Positions 23,611 to 35,700 of a DNA stretch of 64,000 nucleotides are shown in pieces. Below the pieces are notes generated by a model. That model did not search any database. It worked only from the letters and a program-made list of their open reading frames with translations, and had not been told where the DNA came from. The DNA is taken from NCBI GenBank assembly GCA_020310875.1, contig MU260055.1, positions 121,001 to 185,000 on the forward strand, read 5' to 3'. The number at the start of each line of letters is the position of its first letter. The first letter of the stretch is position 1. This DNA is from Ceratopteris richardii. Taxonomy: Eukaryota > Streptophyta > Polypodiopsida > Polypodiales > Pteridaceae. The position numbers were made by a program, and so were the translations under genes.

Positions 23611-24150
23611 GCTTCACATGGTTCCTTCATCTTTGCATTTGATGGTAGGTGTGCAACCATACCCTTGCAATGCATCTCCTCTAGTACAAGGTATCTGATA
23701 TTGCCGAATCTCTGATGCCATGGCTTACTTATGCCCACAATTGTAGTGGTTGTAAGAATAGACAACTCATATAGATTGTTCCTCCTTATGCCAATCCCAG
23801 CAACATTGTTGTTACTATCCATAATCTTAGCTCTTGTCTTACTAAAAGATACTTCATGACATCGATCAATCATAAAAGCTATTGAAAGCAGATTTCATTT
23901 GATTTGTGGAACATACAATAAATTTGAAAGCTTTCTCATATCCCCATTAGAATTAATGAAAGAAATTGTACCTTCACCCTCTCTAGGACATCTTGCATTA
24001 TTGCCTACCTTTACTATAATGGGTTACTTTAGAGGCTATAAGGAACTATAAAGGTCTTTTGTGCTCATCATGTGATGAGAGGCACCATGATCCAACACCC
24101 ATGAGTCAACTGTTCCTGAATCTTCGTCCAAAGAGCATACCTCCTCTATC
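23611..24150 (-). pseudogene. Copia C protease and GAG-pre-integrase
   Basis: The 23873-23611 frame shows NLYELSILTTTTIVGISKPW, HQRFGNIRYLVLEEM and EPCEACMMG, the zinc-site histidine and cysteines before integrase. The protease region at about 24150-23880 (around the DSWVLDHGAS-like block near 24100) is degraded by stops. Confidence 0.75.
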
Positions 24151-24162
24151 GTAACAAATAAC

Positions 24163-25190
24163 TTAAGCTCTATGTCTGTAGTGTTGGCAGAATCTTTGCC
24201 ACCTTTTGAAGATACATTCTTGTCTTCTACCTTCTTGATGTGATAATTTTGAGTTTTGTGACCTTTCTTCTTCTAGTGGAAAAACTCTCCCTTGAACTTC
24301 TTTTTTTCGTTCTTCCTTTTGTCTCCATCTTTTGAAGATTCCACTTTGCCTCCTTTGGCATTTGGTATGAATATAGCATCTCCTTTGTTGCCACCACTCC
24401 ATGGCTTGAGCCACAACTCCTTCTCCATGAGTAAGGCACTAAATTCTTTGAAAGTTAGAGGTTGAGGTCTGATTTGAGTATTAAGAGCAGTTACCAAACC
24501 ATCAAACTTTCGTGGATAGATTCAAAGACAATACCGAGTTAGCTCCATGCTTGACTTCTGTACACTTGCTCTTGCCATTTGATCTCGTATATTCTTTATG
24601 AGAGTGATAAACACCTCTCCAATCTCCCCATCAACAAACCTTTATATTGTTAGGCAATTCTACGAGTTCTGAATCCATGCCTGATTACGAGTTTCATATT
24701 GATTTCTCAATATGTTCCATGCTTCACAAGCCTTGGTAGTATGCTAAATGAGAGTCAGAACACCATCATTAGTACTTGTAACTAGAGCACAAAGTGCATC
24801 TGCATTTCTATGTTTCCAAGCACATAGAAGATCAACATCATGAGGAATCATTCATCCAAGATTATGTAGATCATGTGTTTCTTGGGACTCATGATCATTC
24901 ACAAGAACAATCTCTAGAAGCTCATATGAATCAAGGATAAAAGTGATTTTAAAATTCCAGACGGTGTAATTTGTACCATCAAGCTTACCCTCCATGAAGT
25001 TTGATGGTCATATGCACAACATTCGGATGATCTACATCATTGCTACTTCTCCTTGTGCTCCACCTACTCTTGTTGATGAACCACCTTGATTCCCAATTGT
25101 AGATGATGATGTGCCACTTGAAATCTTCTCTCTTTTGTTGTTGAATCCTTTACAACCTCTAAGTTTCTATTTGTGCACCACTCAAAGCCT
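24163..25190 (-). pseudogene. Copia C gag
   Basis: The frame at 24497-24273 gives NTQIRPQPLTFKEFSALLMEKE and LWLKPWSGGNKGDAIF. A basic stretch and a degraded zinc knuckle (KKKGHKTQN) follow near 24260. The N-terminal gag above 24500 is fragmented but ends next to the primer site. The chain is not translatable as a whole. Confidence 0.8.
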
Positions 25191-25195
25191 CTTGA

Positions 25196-25207
25196 GCTCT
25201 GATACCA
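25196..25207 (-). other. Copia C primer-binding site (tRNA-iMet type)
   Basis: Element-sense TGGTATCAGAGC, adjacent to the 5' LTR with no spacer. Confidence 0.9.
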
Positions 25208-25917
25208 TGTAAGAAACAATAGCACAATGAAATAGACAAGTAGACAATAGTTGAGAAAATAATGCAGAAAAAGAGAGATGTAGAGTGAGAGATAGAATTG
25301 CCAAGAGTAATGCAGCTACAAAAATGGTGTCTTCCACACGTGTGCTCCCAATGTGGAGCTTAGACAATGATCTAGGCCGAATCCAGATGAATGGCTTACT
25401 AGTGTGAAATGCTATGTGAAGCTACACATAGGCCATGCTTATATAGATTTTACAAGGGGAGTCCATACAGATAAACGTAGTCAGGAGATACAAAATAGTT
25501 GGCAAAATATATAATCTGACAATGTCTTCATGACCAGAATTCCTATCGTCTCGGCCTTACAAGCCAGAGGAATAGCCTCATTTGACCCCACAAAAGGGGG
25601 GTCTTGGATGCCCTCTACACTCCCCCCATTAACGTTCTATGGGGAAACCATGCACTACCACAAGGCCTTTATTTTCACCTTGAATGTCAACACAATGGCC
25701 AAGAAGTTTATGCCCTGCCTAACCTAATGGCAAGACTCACAAAAATCATCTCTTACCTTCATCAGCCAAAAATAAACCTCATCTAAAATGGAAGTAAGGG
25801 TTCCACAAATATCTGGGCTCTCACAATGGCTTCTCCTCATAATGGGAGCCTTACAAATTAGAGCACCATGGATCATTTTTTGGTCACTTGAGGGTGGATT
25901 ATTAAGTATATCTAACA
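25208..25917 (-). repeat. Copia C 5' LTR
   Basis: A 710-bp partner of 20248-20884, followed by the duplication ATACA. Confidence 0.9.
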
Positions 25918-27083
25918 ATACACACATGCATTCATCTTTTAGCTATTAGATGGAAAACTAGTGAATTGACACATATGGCTAGCTACTTTAGATGGCATAA
26001 CCTAGATGGATACCACTTAAGAAAGTTTGGCATCCGTTATTCGTATCATATAGAGCATAGATATATACTCACACAACTCACCTGGATCTTTGGATTGAAC
26101 TTAGCTCCATAGGATCCCAAGGAAAGAAGCTACATAGGATGCCATTTAGAAAGGGAATCTAGAAAGTACCTACATTTTTACTTAGGAACTATGCTAGACT
26201 TGTTAGGTAGGTGATCTTAGAATAATCTAAACCAAGCTAGTCTAGTCATATGATATGGCATTCATGAGAATCCACCTTTAGAGATGCAGAGTTCCATTTT
26301 AGTTATGGAATTTAGCTATCTAGTTTAGTGGAGTTATGATTACATGGATTGGAGATGAGAACCACTAGTATGGGATCGTGGGCATTATTTCCCTTTGAGG
26401 ATGCTTCTTCTATGTGTAGGAAGGAAAGGACTCATTATCCATAGACTATGATTTCTGGTAGACATAGGAGAGGTGTTTAGAGAAAATCTCTTAGTTGAGA
26501 TTTGTGGAGTAGAGTTACAAATCTACAAAGTGTTCATCACCTCTACTTTCATTATAGTTTTCCTTCACATGGGAGTTTGATTCTCCATTGGTTAGGAAGG
26601 AAAAGATGGAGAACCTATATATGTATATTATTCTTGATTATGCAGATTAGAGCCAAAGGAATTTAGTATGCCTTTTTGAAGAGAAAGGTAAAGTGGAATA
26701 GATTCCCCTTCGAGAGCCCTCTTCCTTAAATGAGATTTGAGAGATAACGTGTAGTGTGTAGATAGAAGTGATGTGACTATCCTATTATACACAAAAGGGA
26801 TATTTGGTACTCATAGTGGTTAATTTGAGTCTCACTAGGAGAGAGGTTATTTGTCCTAGGGATGATCTTTGATTAGATGAAGAGTACTAGTTATTGACAT
26901 TTATGAGACTAGAAGTGGAGTGATGAATTCTCTTCTTGATTTTTCAGAGATAGCGACAAATTTGATCTCTTGGGCTATCAAACCCTTAGTTGGTGTTTTG
27001 CCATGAGGCTAATGGTTGAGCACCAATTAGGAGGATTGATAGTTATGGATTATCCTAATTTCATATAAGAATGCTTTGGCATT
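25918..27083. other. no gene recognised
   Basis: About 1.2 kb of sequence between Copia C and the large Gypsy element. No frame with recognisable domains, no LTR ends and no repeat partner were found. It continues, after the Gypsy insertion, at 43937. Confidence 0.4.
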
Positions 27084-27770
27084 TGTTGGCAGCAGTCAGG
27101 GAACCGAAGGAGCCACAAGACGAAGAGAGTCAGAGCGAAGGGACAACATAGGCAGACATGGCAGTCAAAGAAGATCTGGCAAATAGGCCAATAATTTTCC
27201 TCATGAAGAAGCAAGTATGAGCATTCACGCAAATCTAGCACTTAGGCAACCCTTTAACTTTTCAAAAACCCTTACACCAATTAAAAGTGATTCTCATCAC
27301 TAAACAACATCATTGTAAATACCATTTCATATTTTTGTAGCTCCATTTTGTGCAAGCCAAGGAGTCCTTGAGCTTGAGGAGCTTTAGAAGTATCTACCTG
27401 CCAATTTTCGTAATTTTTAGATCTCGTTTAAGCCCTCAAATTGGCCCTGGAACCTAATTTTTAACTAGGCCGGACACTAGGTCTGGACAGGACCAAAACC
27501 TAGTCAAAAACTATAAAAAGAGCTAGAGAGCTCATTTTTGTGGTGGATTGTAATTGAAACAAACTTGTAAGAGCTTCTTGAAAAGTAATCTAAGAACTCC
27601 ATTGATTCTCACTCTTTGTCTTGCCGTGTGTGCGCGTATGTGTGTATGTGTGTGCATGCTAGTGTGCTTCTCACTCACGCACTTGTGCCGCCACTTGCTC
27701 GAGGTCTTCATACCATCCTCACGTCTTCCCGGATTGACATTAAGGAGGTGCTACTCATCACTGAGCTACA
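27084..27770 (+). repeat. Gypsy element 5' LTR
   Basis: A 687-bp LTR with TG and CA ends. It contains TATAAAAAG at 27512 and a CA/TG-rich stretch near 27625-27660. It is nearly identical to 43248-43936. Confidence 0.95.
27512..27520 (+). promoter_or_regulatory. TATA box in 5' LTR
   Basis: TATAAAAAG lies 260 bp before the LTR end, the expected place for the U3/R promoter. The 3' LTR copy is at 43676-43684. The transcription start was not determined. Confidence 0.65.
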
Positions 27771-27778
27771 CCAAATTT

Positions 27779-27800
27779 TGGCGCCGTTGCCGGGGATCGA
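27779..27800 (+). other. primer-binding site, tRNA-Asp type
   Basis: TGGCGCCGTTGCCGGGGA begins 8 bases after the LTR and extends 4 more matching bases. From knowledge of plant tRNA-Asp(GUC), its 3' end ending in CGGCAACGGCGCCA is complementary over about 22 bases. This primer is typical of Athila-type elements. Confidence 0.85.
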
Positions 27801-28154
27801 GCTTTGAGGACGAGCGTGTGATGGTAAGACGTAGATTGGAGACGTTGGCGTTGTAGGTAATTTCTTTACTTTTCCTATTTTCCTCTTTCTTACCTCACTA
27901 CCATCATCACCATCATCATCATCACCATCTTCCACCTCCATTTCCATCATCGCGAAAATTTCAGTTTTTTGACTATATCCCCATTTCCACCTCATTTCCC
28001 TCATTTCACTTGTGAGAGAGAGTGAGAGAGCGAAATTGCGTGTGCTGTTTTTGCATGTTTCTTGAGCTGTCTTGCAGGTACAGGTCACATCATCGTCCCC
28101 AGCACTCTGCGCAGGTACGGAATTCGAAGTAACTGTCTGTGTGTCGCCGACGTC

Positions 28155-28795
28155 TGTCAATCGCGACCGACAGAAAAAACGCTCAAATCACCAAACAAAG
28201 TGCAAAACCATGATCTACAGGCCTAGAGCTTCCCAAAAATGTGCTTAGAATTTTGAAACTCCTCAGATTTCTGTCAATCGCGATCGCTCTGTCAATCGCG
28301 ACCGACAAACCACGACGGACAGACCTGTCAATCGCGATCGACACGTCAATCGCGACCGACAGCCCACGACGGCTCTGTCAATCGCGACCGACACAGTCAA
28401 CGACCGATTGACCGTGACCGACGGACCATACGCGTGACACGTGTCAATCGCGATCGAGTCATCAATCGCGATCGACTCATCAATCGCGATCGACACAGTC
28501 AACGACTGTTTGACCACGACCGACAGACCACGACGGCTCTGTCAATCGCGATCGACACAGTCAACGATTGTTTGACCACGACCGACAGACCCTCGCGACT
28601 GACCTGTCAATCGCGATCGACCCATCAATCGCGACCGACAGAGTCAACGACCCTTTGACCACGACCGATTGACTTTTCGTAACCCCTGTCAATCGCGACT
28701 GACCAGTCAATCGCGACTGACAGCCACGACGGACCTGTCAATCGCGATCGACACGTCGATCGCGACTGACCTGTCAATCGCGACCGACAGACTTT
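28155..28795 (+). repeat. tandem near-palindromes (GTCAATCGCGAYCGAC) in the leader
   Basis: About 17 copies of a 16-bp unit with core TCGCGA. Variants are GTCAATCGCGATCGAC, GTCAATCGCGACCGAC and GTCAATCGCGACTGAC, and one copy reads GTCGATCGCGACTGAC. Between them a longer unit of about 60 bp (ACAGTCAACGA, then TTTGACCACGACCGACAGACC) recurs at least twice (near 28495 and 28555). The array is CpG-rich and sits in the untranslated leader between primer site and gag, where packaging and dimerisation signals usually lie. Its function is unknown. Confidence 0.88.
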
Positions 28796-29718
28796 GCGAA
28801 CACGTTAGAAGGGCAAATTAGGTCAAATTTTTAAGGTAAAAATGGTGGGTTAAATTTTGGCCAAGTGGGGGACAAACACAAGGGTGTAGTATTGCATTAC
28901 GAGGGCATGACCCAAGTAACCCGCGAATTCCTGTTTGCCTGTTAACCTAGTTTAATCCTGTTTTAGCCCCAAAACCCTGAACTGGCATAACTTTCTCATA
29001 CAAAATCCGTTTGCCGTGATTTTTGTTTTGTTGGAAAGCTCGCGGGGAATACAACAAAAACATCGACTGGTTATGGTTAAATTAAGATCAGGAATATTAG
29101 ATAGGGTATTTTGAAGTTGACCATACCCAGGGGGAACAAGGTTCAGGGATCTCTAGGGTTGTGTCCAACAAGTCATAGTGCAAATTGGTGAGGTGTTACA
29201 TGAATGAAAGTGATTGGTTCTGTCTTTTGAATTTAAGTCTGGAGCTAACAGTGGGCCTTTTACAGGTCCTTTGAGAGCAGCGAAGGGTACGCACGGCAAG
29301 AGTAAGTGCAGGCTTGGGAACGCGCGTCCTGGGCACATCAGGGCAACACCACAAGGAAAGGAACTCAAGGTTGGAAAACCCGCAACACCCTCTGTCAATT
29401 CTTAGTTTAGGCTAAGTGTGGGTAGTGTTAGAAGTAAATCCAGGCAACGATAGGCATGAGATAAATCAAAGACTATCTAAGAAATCAAGTGAAAGTCAAG
29501 AGATAACCTGTGTGTGTGTAAACGACAACTCTAAAGGAAAAGAACCTAACGTGACACGACCAAATTCAAATGCGAAATTAAACTCAAGTATTCCTACGAC
29601 GTGATATCAGACAAGAGTATAAACACGATAATCAACATAAAAAGAACCAAGTGACCGATACAAAAGGACTCAGAAACGTGGTTGTACCTGGAAAAAATTG
29701 GGCTAATCAGTTAGGCAT
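28796..29718 (+). other. leader between repeat array and gag
   Basis: Untranslated leader sequence. Short frames exist but none has a recognisable domain. Several possible splice-like GT/AG positions exist, but none can be supported without transcripts. Confidence 0.5.
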
Positions 29719-32700
29719 ATGAACCTTAGATCAGGACGACACCTAGTAAGAGAGAGACAAAGCCTTAGGTCTTTTGAGGCTAGTGTCAATCACACTGCAA
29801 GGTCTTGGGCCCAGCAGTTGAGTCACCACTCTCATTACCCTAGCTCTGATACCAGTGAATCAGGGATGTCTCAAGGCATGGACAGACCTACGGGAAGTTC
29901 AGGTGTGCCATACTTGCACAGGGTAGAAGGCCCTTACAAAACACAGTTGGAATACCTTCGGACCAATCGAGTAGGTGCTAGCATCTATGTGGATGGCCTA
30001 GGAAGATCTGTGGTACAGATTAAAAACCCTGACCAATCCATAGGACTAGAGCACCCAGCCGTCAACTTTGAAAACGGAGCTTATCTGGACAAAGAAGGAA
30101 CCATATACGTAGTTACCAGTCACCCAGATAGGACAGATGAATTTGGGAATGTAATCTCAGAAGCGGACTTAGGTGACTTGGAACAAGGGAATATGGGCGT
30201 AGAACCTAGAACCCCCCGAGGCAAATCTGTTCTCACTAGGATTATCACACCTGAGTGGGTGCCCCAAGACAACAAGAGCATAGAACTGCTTCTCAATCGA
30301 GAGACTGACGAAGCCTTTTGGAGGTACAAATCTGATCAGCCAACTGATATAGGAACAATCATGATCTATGAGTTTAAGGATCCTGATAGCCCAGGTAGAG
30401 TGACCTACTTAGATCACGCTTCGGAGAGGATCTTTGTGGTGACAGAACATGATAGGCATGCTTACACTTGGAACGGTGAATTCGTTTTCCCCCAACCAAG
30501 ATTGAATGTATCCTATGGTCACCCTGGAGCTGGAACATCCCAAGCTCATGGAATGCAAAGAGACAGAAGTAGAGATAGACCAGAAGTAAGCTTTGCCAAC
30601 CCAGTGGGCAGAGAAAGAACGAGGACGGAAACAAATAGAGTAGAACCTGAGATACTTAGAGCTCACAGGAATCAAAGAAATGCGGATGAGTTCCCTCTAC
30701 CACGACCTAGAGAGCACACAAGAACCTTAAGACCGACTCAGCTAGTTAAGTCCATGAAGAACTACTTCGATGGCACTGGAGATCCATACGATCATGTGGC
30801 TGAGTTTAGGCAAGTCCTGAGAGCTGAACAAGTGGAGGATCTATTCACGCAGTACAATGCCTTTGGTCTGACCCTTAGGAACACTACCCTGACATGGTTT
30901 CAACCACTAAATGAGAGGCAGTTCAGGAGCATAGACCAACTCCTAGAGGCTTTCATTATTGAATTCTCTAAGAGTGGCATAAGGCATAATACCTCCTCGC
31001 TGATTCACAGCTTCAAGCAAACCCTGCAAGAGACCGTAAGACTTGCAGGAAGGAGATTTAGGCAATATCTTGAAAGATGCCCTGTTTCGGAGTTACCCAC
31101 ACCAGCCAAGCAAGTGGCTTTATTCTTGGATGGATTGCTAAGTACCAAATTAAGATCATATGTGTACTTGAAGGACCCTAGAACCATAGAAGAGTGTGTA
31201 CGCATGTGTATTGACATTGAGGATAATCTAGGGGAGGAGTTAGAGCTTTCCAAGATATACAAAGATTCAGATAGTGCCTCTAGCCTCTCTTCCACGCAAT
31301 CCACATCAATTGAGGAACTTGCAGAGAAAGTAGCTCAGAAATTAGGCGTAACTAGCAAACAAATCCCAAGGTTTGCCCCTGTGAAAAGGTGCTATACTTG
31401 TGGCGGCGACCACATGGCGAACGTATGTCCCATTATGGCTCAACCCCAGGTAAATCCTAGCAGCCAGTACTGCACTATAGAATGGAGGTACACCAATCAC
31501 ACCGCACAAGATTGCCCCTACAATAAGCAAACATTTAGGCAAACTTATCCTCAACCCTATCCACCACAGGGAAGATACCAGAACCAACACCCTCCACAGC
31601 CATATGGCAGGCCACAGCAACCTTATCAGCAACCATATCAAGCCCAACAAAGGCCTCAACCTGTGTTAGCACAACAACCCCCTGCCCCAGCCAATGTGAT
31701 TCCGGTAAAGTATACTGCTGCAGAAGAGAACCTGAATAGAGCTATAGTCCCTGTAACACCCTTGCTTTCTGAAAGTGACCCCGGTGACCATAGCTTTGAT
31801 TCTACACATGCCGATAGTCCCCAGGCTTACTACATGCAGTCTCCAGAACATGGTGAGTCGTATTACAGCGAAGAACCAAATGAACCTAGTTGGGAGTCAG
31901 ATTACACAAACATCATGTATGCAAACCCCAACCCTAGGCCTCAACCTAGGCAAGTAAGACCTCCATTCCCAAGAGGACCGTGCTATAGATGCCAAGGAGA
32001 TCACCTCATTCGTGAGTGCCCCTTACCTCCACCTACACAAAACCAGTCAGTGACGATCCAAGGCTTTTGCCAAGATTGTGGAAAAGAGCATCTCTTACGA
32101 GATTGCCCAAAGAACCCCAATAATATGCCAAAAATCACGCGTATCAATGTTATTGGGTTAGTGGTAGATTCCACAGGAAGTGTCACTTCCACTGCTCCCG
32201 TACAGGTAGTCACTAGAGCTCAGGCATTGCAACAGAATCAAGGAGTAAACCAGGATAAGACCCCAGAGGCTAGTGAAACCGAGAGCGTGACAAAGAAAAG
32301 GACTAGAGCGTGGAAAGATAGTCGAGAAAGAATGAAAAGACAATGGGCTAAAAAGATGAGTGAACTCGAGGAAAGCATAAGAGAAACCAAAGCCAGGATA
32401 ACTGAACTCACCTCTCAAACTCCCTCTCACACTATCCCATCACCACCATTCCCATCGCCATCCGACCCGCCATCTTCCAACCCACCTCATATGATTCCAC
32501 CACCCCCTAGAGTAGGATCAGTATTAGCTGATCCCATTCCAGAAGACATAGACATGATGCTTAAAGCATATCAGGCCAGAATTCAAGAAGGGCCAAATGT
32601 CACAGATCACGACAAGTGTTACCCTAGAGCTGACCTAGAGATAGAAAGAACCAAGCTTTGCGCGAAAATGGTAGCATTGGCTCAAACTATGTTTGAAGCC

Positions 32701-35700
32701 AGTCGCCTTTTCAATTACTCGGGCTCAGCCAGGACGCAATTACACTTGGATGGACTTCTAGAGAAGTTAGAGGGCATAATTGCAAGATCGGCCAAGGAAG
32801 AAAAAAATCAAGAAAGGGAGAAAGCAAGCAAAAACACGACCCATCCCCCATCAAAAGTTTATGTGGCCAATTCCACTGAACCAGACAACTTCCCCTCCTT
32901 AGAAAGAATAGGGAATCTAATGGCACAATCACCAAAGGAACCAGCCTCTCAGCACAAGGGCAAGGCAAGTGAAAGAGTAAGCATTCCTGCTCAAGAAGCC
33001 TATGTGCCTGAAGCCTATGTGCCTAACTCTACGGAGCCGGACACATCATCTTCTATGAATCGGTTCACACCAAAATTCCTACGCGAGATTCAAGAAGACA
33101 AATGGGCTAAGGAAAGTGAAGTTCCTCCTCCTATTGAACTTGTGGATGATGCACATGACCAATTTCCACAAGACATCCCATCTATTTATGGAGAGCAGGA
33201 GAGTATCCAATCTCAAGAAAGATTAGACTTCGAGTCTAATTCTTTACAAGAACTACCCCATTTCACAGGCCCATGGGAAGCAAGGTCCACCTGTATGAGA
33301 GCACCTACAGTCATGGTAAGAAACGAAGATTCAGTCATACCTAGGAACACAGAGGTAGTGAAGAACACCAAAGTGCAGTGTAATCTCAAGTTAGAAGAGC
33401 TACTCAAGGTTAGACCTGAATTATGGAAACATGTCGCCAAACAAGTACCAGAAATAGCTAAACCTCGTTCCCAGGTAGGATCCCAGAGAACAGTGCCAGA
33501 AATACCCTTGGATAAGATAGGAGATATGTGTGAAGGTGAAGAAGGGAACACCTATCTTCCCATTACCTACCAGGAGTACACCACCAAGGCAATTTTGGAC
33601 TTAGGTGCAGGAGTTGCAATTGCCACTACTTCTCTGTGGAAGCGTTGGGGCAAGCCAGCACTCAGGCCAACGAGAATGAAATTGCAGATGGCAGATGGTC
33701 ATATTGAGAGACCCTTAGGATTGCTAGAAGGAATAACTCTCACCACTTGTGGTGTCGAGTTCGAGCATACATTTGCTATATGTGACTTTAGCAAAAATCA
33801 TGCCTATGAGATGATTTTGGGAAGACCATTCATGCGACAGTTGCAAGTGGTACAGGACTGGGGAACCAATTCTTTGTACCTGCAACACTTAGGTGTTACG
33901 ACCAAAGTCAATCTCAAGGATTACTCTCATAGAGATGTCCCTCCTATCCAATGGAATCCCATCCATAGAGCCAAAGATGATACAGAATCGGTGCATTCCA
34001 TAGGGTCAGGATCCTCTTGGATGCATGAAGACACCCACCTATGGATGTGCAAGGTAGCAGTAGAAGAAGAGAAGAGAGAGAAAGCCAGAGAGGTAGGTGC
34101 GAAAGAAACCCATAGATCAATCCAAGACCCAGCCTATGCACCTGTAGTTTTTCCAGACGAGGAATATGAACCCCATGGCTGGGCCGAAATCCTAGCAACA
34201 ATGGATGTAGCCATCAATGAGGAACAATGGACACCTCACTGTGATGAGGATGGCTATGATATTTCAGTCTTCTCCATAGAGCCAATCATGGGAGAAGCTA
34301 TTTTAGAAGAGTGTGAACCTAGCCCTGATGCATTTGAGGATGCAAGTGACTCCGATCTAGAGTCAATCATTATGGACCCACCATTTGCATCAGAGGAAGA
34401 ATACTTCCATGAAGTAGAATTTCAACCCGAGAGGCATGGAGAGCTCACAAATGATGTAAGATTAGCCACACATGTGACCCCGAAGGAAGAAGGGAAGAAA
34501 CGAAAGAAGAGAGAAGTCTCACCAGAAGAGGAAGAATCTTTGTTTGAGGTCCCGGAAAATTTTAAGAAGTATGAGATAGACGACAGGAGAGTCATGATAA
34601 GAATGCCTAAACGAGAGGCACAATCAGGAGAGGCCTATGATAACAAAGAAACCACCAAGAAAATAGTAGTGGCCCTAGAAGAAGGAGAGGAGAGATCCAC
34701 ATACATAGGCCATGACCTAATAGAGGAAGAAGAGCATGCGTTAATTGCCTTGCTGAGAGAATACAGAGATGTATTCGCTTGGAGTTATAAGGATTTGAAA
34801 GGTGTTGACCCTGACATATGCTCACACACCATCCCCATGACTTTAGATGCCAAACCCTCTAAGCAAAAGCCCTACACATATAACGATAATTACGCCGCTA
34901 AGATCAAAGAAGAGATAGATAGACTGGTTGAAGCTCGATTTATCTACGAAATTGAGCACACCGAGTGGGTATCCCCCATCGTTGTGGTGCCCAAAAAAAA
35001 TGGAAAGCTGCGCGTATGCATTAACTTGAAGAAGGTTAATGCAGTCACTATTCGAGATAACTATCCGCTTCCCATCACAGAACATCTCTTAGAAAGAGTG
35101 GCAGGCAAGGAAGTCTACAGCTTCCTTGATGGATTTTCGGGTTACAATCAAGTAGCCATAGCTCCAGAGGATCAGCATAAGATGGCCTTTGCCACTGAAT
35201 GGGGCATTTTTGCCTTTAGAGTAATGCCATTTGGGCTTACCAATGCACCAGCTACCTTCCGAAGGCTGATGTGCCATGTATTTAAAGAGTTCCTGAGGAA
35301 AAACTTAGAAGTCTATGTTGATGATCTTTGTGCTCATTCCAACATTAGACAAACCCATCTCCCCGAACTCAGACAAATCTTTGACAAATGTAGGGAATAT
35401 CAAGTCTGCCTGAACCCAGAAAAGTGCGTTTTTATGGTCAGGCAAGGCAAGATTCTAGGACACATAGTGTCAAAGAATGGCATATCTACTGACGAGGAGA
35501 AAGTGAGAGCCATAGCAGAGCTACCTAGGCCAAAGAATGTCAAGGAAGTACAAGCTTTCATGGGGCATTGTGGTTATTACCGAAGATTCATTCACATGTA
35601 TGCTGTAATTGCAAAGCCCATGTACGGACTTCTGACTAACTTTGAGTGGACGGATGAATGTGAGAATTCCTTCCAGGAGCTTAAACAAAGATTATGTTCA

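Larger units (their letters stand above)
20248..25917 (-). mobile_element. Copia C, complete decayed element
   Basis: LTRs of 637 bp (left) and 710 bp (right) begin TGTAAGAAA and end TATAACA or TCTAACA. They are flanked by a perfect 5-bp duplication ATACA (20243-20247 and 25918-25922). GCTCTGATACCA is directly inside the right LTR, and CCCCCTT directly inside the left, giving minus-strand orientation. Gag, protease, integrase, reverse transcriptase and RNase H are present in Copia order with many stops. A solo-type LTR of the same family lies at 745-1481. Confidence 0.93.

Noticed and set aside
27779..27800. tRNA-Asp gene fragment
   Set aside because: Only the complement of the tRNA 3' end is present, directly after an LTR, which is a primer-binding site.
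27554..27856. 100-codon plus-strand frame, repeated at 43719-43976
   Set aside because: It lies in the LTR and crosses the LTR/primer-site border; it appears twice only because the LTR does.
28263..28658. Open frames on both strands made of repeated SRLT/NRDR-type units
   Set aside because: They are translations of the leader repeat array; both strands stay open because of the repeat period, not coding.
28155..28795. CRISPR-like array
   Set aside because: Units are variable near-palindromes with irregular, mutually similar spacers, inside a plant retrotransposon leader. No cas genes and no bacterial context.
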